Below, one piece after another: positions 62,001-64,000 of a DNA stretch of 64,000 bases. The stretch is from Eledone cirrhosa. Taxonomy: Eukaryota > Mollusca > Cephalopoda > Octopoda > Eledonidae. The stretch is taken from NCBI GenBank assembly GCA_964016885.1, contig OZ024740.1:8328450-8392449 (forward strand). The letters run 5' to 3'. Numbering within the stretch: the stretch's first letter is position 1; the number at the start of each line of letters is the position of its first letter. A model generated the notes under the pieces. That model saw only the letters and a program-made list of their open reading frames with translations, did no database searches and was not told the DNA's origin. The translations under genes and the position numbers were made by a program.

Positions 62001-64000
62001 TGTATGTTAGTTTCGATTAGTATATCAGTTTCAATTGGTGTGTCAGTTTCGATCGGTATGTCAGTTTCGATCGGTATGTCAGTTTCTATTGATATATCAG
62101 TTTCGATTGGTATATCAGTTTCGATTGGTATATCAGTTTCATTGGTATGTCAGTTTCTATTGGTATATCAGTTTCTATTGGTATGTCAGTTTTGATTGGT
62201 ATATCAGTTTCGATTGGTATGTCAGTTTCGATTGGTATGTCAGTTTCGATTGGTATATCAGTTTCGATTGGTATGTCAGTTTCGATTGGTATGTCAATTT
62301 CAATTGGTATATCAGTTTCTATTGGTATGTCAGTTTCGTGTGGTATGTCAGTTTCTATTGGTATATAAGTTTCGATTGATATATCAGTTTCGATTAGTAT
62401 GTCAGTTTCATCTGGTATGTCAGTTTCGATTAGTATATCAGTTTCTATTGGTATGTCAGTTTTGATTGGTATATCAGTTTCGATTCGTATATCAGTTCCT
62501 ATTGCTATATCTGTTTCTATTGGTATGTCAGTTTCAATTGGTATGTCAGTTTCGTTTGGATTGTCAGTTTCGATTGGTTTATCAGTTCCGATTGGTATGT
62601 AAGTTTTGATTGGTATGTCAGTTTCGATTGGTATATCAGTTTCGATTGGTATGTCAGTTTCGATTGGTATGTCAGTTTCTATTGATATATCAGTTTCGAT
62701 TGGTATGTCAGTTTCTATTGGTATATCAGTTTCTATTGGTATGTCAGTTTTGATTGGTATATCAGTTTCGATTCGTATGTCAGTTTCGATTGGTATGTCA
62801 GTTTCGATTGGTATATCAGTTCCGATTGGTATGTCAGTTTCGATTGGTATGTCAGTTTCGATTGGTATATCAGTTTCGATTGGTATGTCAGTTTCGATTG
62901 GTATGTCAATTTCGATTGGTATATCAGTTTCTATTGGTATGTCAGTTTCGAGTGGTATGTCAGTTTCTATTGGTATATCAGTTTCGATTTGTATATCAGT
63001 TCCTATTGCTATATCTGTTTCTATTGGTATGTCAGTTTCAATTGGTATGTCAGTTTCGATTGGATTGTCAGTTTCGATTGGTTTATCAGTTCCGATTGGT
63101 ATGTAAGTTTTGATTGGTATGTCAGTTTCGATTGGTATATCAGTTTCGATTGGTATATCAGTTTCTATTGGTATGTCAGTTTCTATTGGTATGTCAGTTT
63201 CTATTGGGATATCAGTTTCGATTGGTATATCTGTTTCGATTGATATATCAGTTTCGAATAGTATGTCAGTTTCTACTGGTATGTCAGTTTTGATTGGTAT
63301 ATCAGTTTCGATTGGTATGTCAGTTTCGATTGGTATGTCAGTTTCGATTGGCATATCAGTTCCGATTGGTATGTCAGTTTCGATTGGTATGTCAGTTTCG
63401 ATTGGTATGTCAGTTTTGATTGGTATGTCAATTTCGATGTGTATATCAGTTTCTATTAGAATGTTAGTTTCTATTGGAATATCAGTTTCGATTGGTATAT
63501 CTGTTTCGATTAGTATTTCAGTTTCTATTTGTATGTTAGTTTCGATTAGTATATCAGTTTCAATTGGTATGTCAGTTTCGATCGGTATGTCAGTTTCTAT
63601 TGATATATCAGTTTCGATTGGTATATCAGTTTCGATTGGTATATCAGTTTCATTGGTATGTCAGTTTCGATTGGTATATCAGTTTCTATTGGTATGTCAG
63701 TTTTGATTGGTATATCAGTTTCGATTGGTATGTCAGTTTCGATTGGTATGTCAGTTTCGATTGGTATATCAGTTTCGATTGGTATGTCAGTTTCGATTGG
63801 TATGTCAATTTCAATTGGTATATCAGTTTCGATTTGTATATCAGTTCCTATTGCTATATCTGTTTCTATTGGTATGTCAGTTTCAATTGGTATGTCAGTT
63901 TCGTTTGGATTGTGTGTTTCGATTGGTTTATCAGTTCCGATTGGTATGTAAGTTTTGATTGGTGTGTCAGTTTCGATTGGTATATCAGTTTCGATTGGTA
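58998..64000 (+). repeat. Right-hand heterogeneous satellite domain
   Basis: Continues the 42-55 kb type of satellite; 60170-61030 repeats 54950-55811 (offset 5220 bp, of which 3186 is the LINE). Off-length monomers: 17 bp at 60111-60127, 62127-62143 and 63638-63654; 19 bp at 60902-60920. The 17-bp form GGTATATCAGTTTCATT is identical to those at 50482 and 52191 and marks repeated cassettes spaced 1709, 2016 and 1511 bp. It is cut by the window end; no other feature is visible. Confidence 0.92.

Larger units (their letters stand above)
1..64000 (+). repeat. 18-bp satellite array spanning the whole window
   Basis: The basic unit is GGTATATCAGTTTCGATT (18 bp). The commonest variants are ATA/ATG at unit positions 4-6 and TTTCGATT/TTTCTATT at the end; AGT, GAT, TGT, GCT and GTT replace GGT in some units. 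After removing four retroelements, about 55.9 kb (roughly 3,100 monomers) is this one family, and it is cut by both window ends. The period is divisible by three and the consensus lacks stops in five of six frames (the sixth reads TGA). That explains the long GISVSI, VYQFRL, WYISFD (plus) and IETDIP, SKLIYQ (minus) translations. No gene is inferred from them. Confidence 0.98.

Noticed and set aside
1..64000. Telomeric repeat
   Set aside because: The unit is 18 bp and not (TTAGGG)n or a simple variant; the array is interrupted by internal retroelements.

Overview
This window is eukaryotic and almost entirely repetitive. About 55.9 kb of the 64 kb is one uninterrupted family of an 18-bp satellite, consensus GGTATATCAGTTTCGATT on the plus strand, that runs off both ends. 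The other ~8 kb is four retroelement insertions, all in plus orientation. I see no host protein gene, rRNA, functional tRNA or CRISPR array. A tRNA-headed SINE and RTE-like LINEs ending in (GAT)n, with a shared '...TTGGTGTTAGGAAGGGC...' tail, resemble repeats I associate with coleoid cephalopods (octopus, squid). That assignment is from memory and is probable, not proven.

Layout. 1-2263: end of a ~2.2 kb higher-order repeat (HOR). 2264-10909 and 10910-19387: a tandem segmental duplication (blocks A and B, 8646 and 8478 bp), nearly identical except that block A carries a SINE (5982-6329). 19388-37717: a homogeneous array of 2304-bp HORs (128 monomers), in which a trimer of HORs (6912 bp) is itself duplicated; one copy carries a 251-bp LINE 3' fragment (26292-26542). 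37718-42023: LINE-1 copy, near full length, its single reading frame broken by one 1-bp deletion. 42024-55811: a more heterogeneous satellite domain with a 1188-bp duplication and monomers of 17 or 19 bp. 55812-58997: LINE-2 copy, 5' truncated, coding frame otherwise open. 58998-64000: more of the same satellite domain.

The parts relate as follows. The LINEs encode an apurinic-type endonuclease and reverse transcriptase and are the only coding sequences. The SINE shares a 60-nt identical stretch of 3' tail with the LINE-2 copy, so it probably moved using that LINE subfamily's machinery. All four elements have their 3' junction at the same point of the 18-bp monomer (GGT^ATRTCA), and three have their 5' junction there too, which suggests the satellite is a preferred target. 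Because the satellite is duplicated at several scales, empty sites survive inside the window. They show insertion without an evident target-site duplication, and they date the LINE fragment (and probably the SINE) after the local satellite duplications.

The many long open frames inside the satellite are a by-product of a period divisible by three with no stop in five of six frames; I do not annotate them as genes. I found no convincing new molecular system. The strongest unusual signals are phase-specific retroelement insertion, a modular LINE/SINE tail with a co-varying stem-loop, and the nested HOR architecture.
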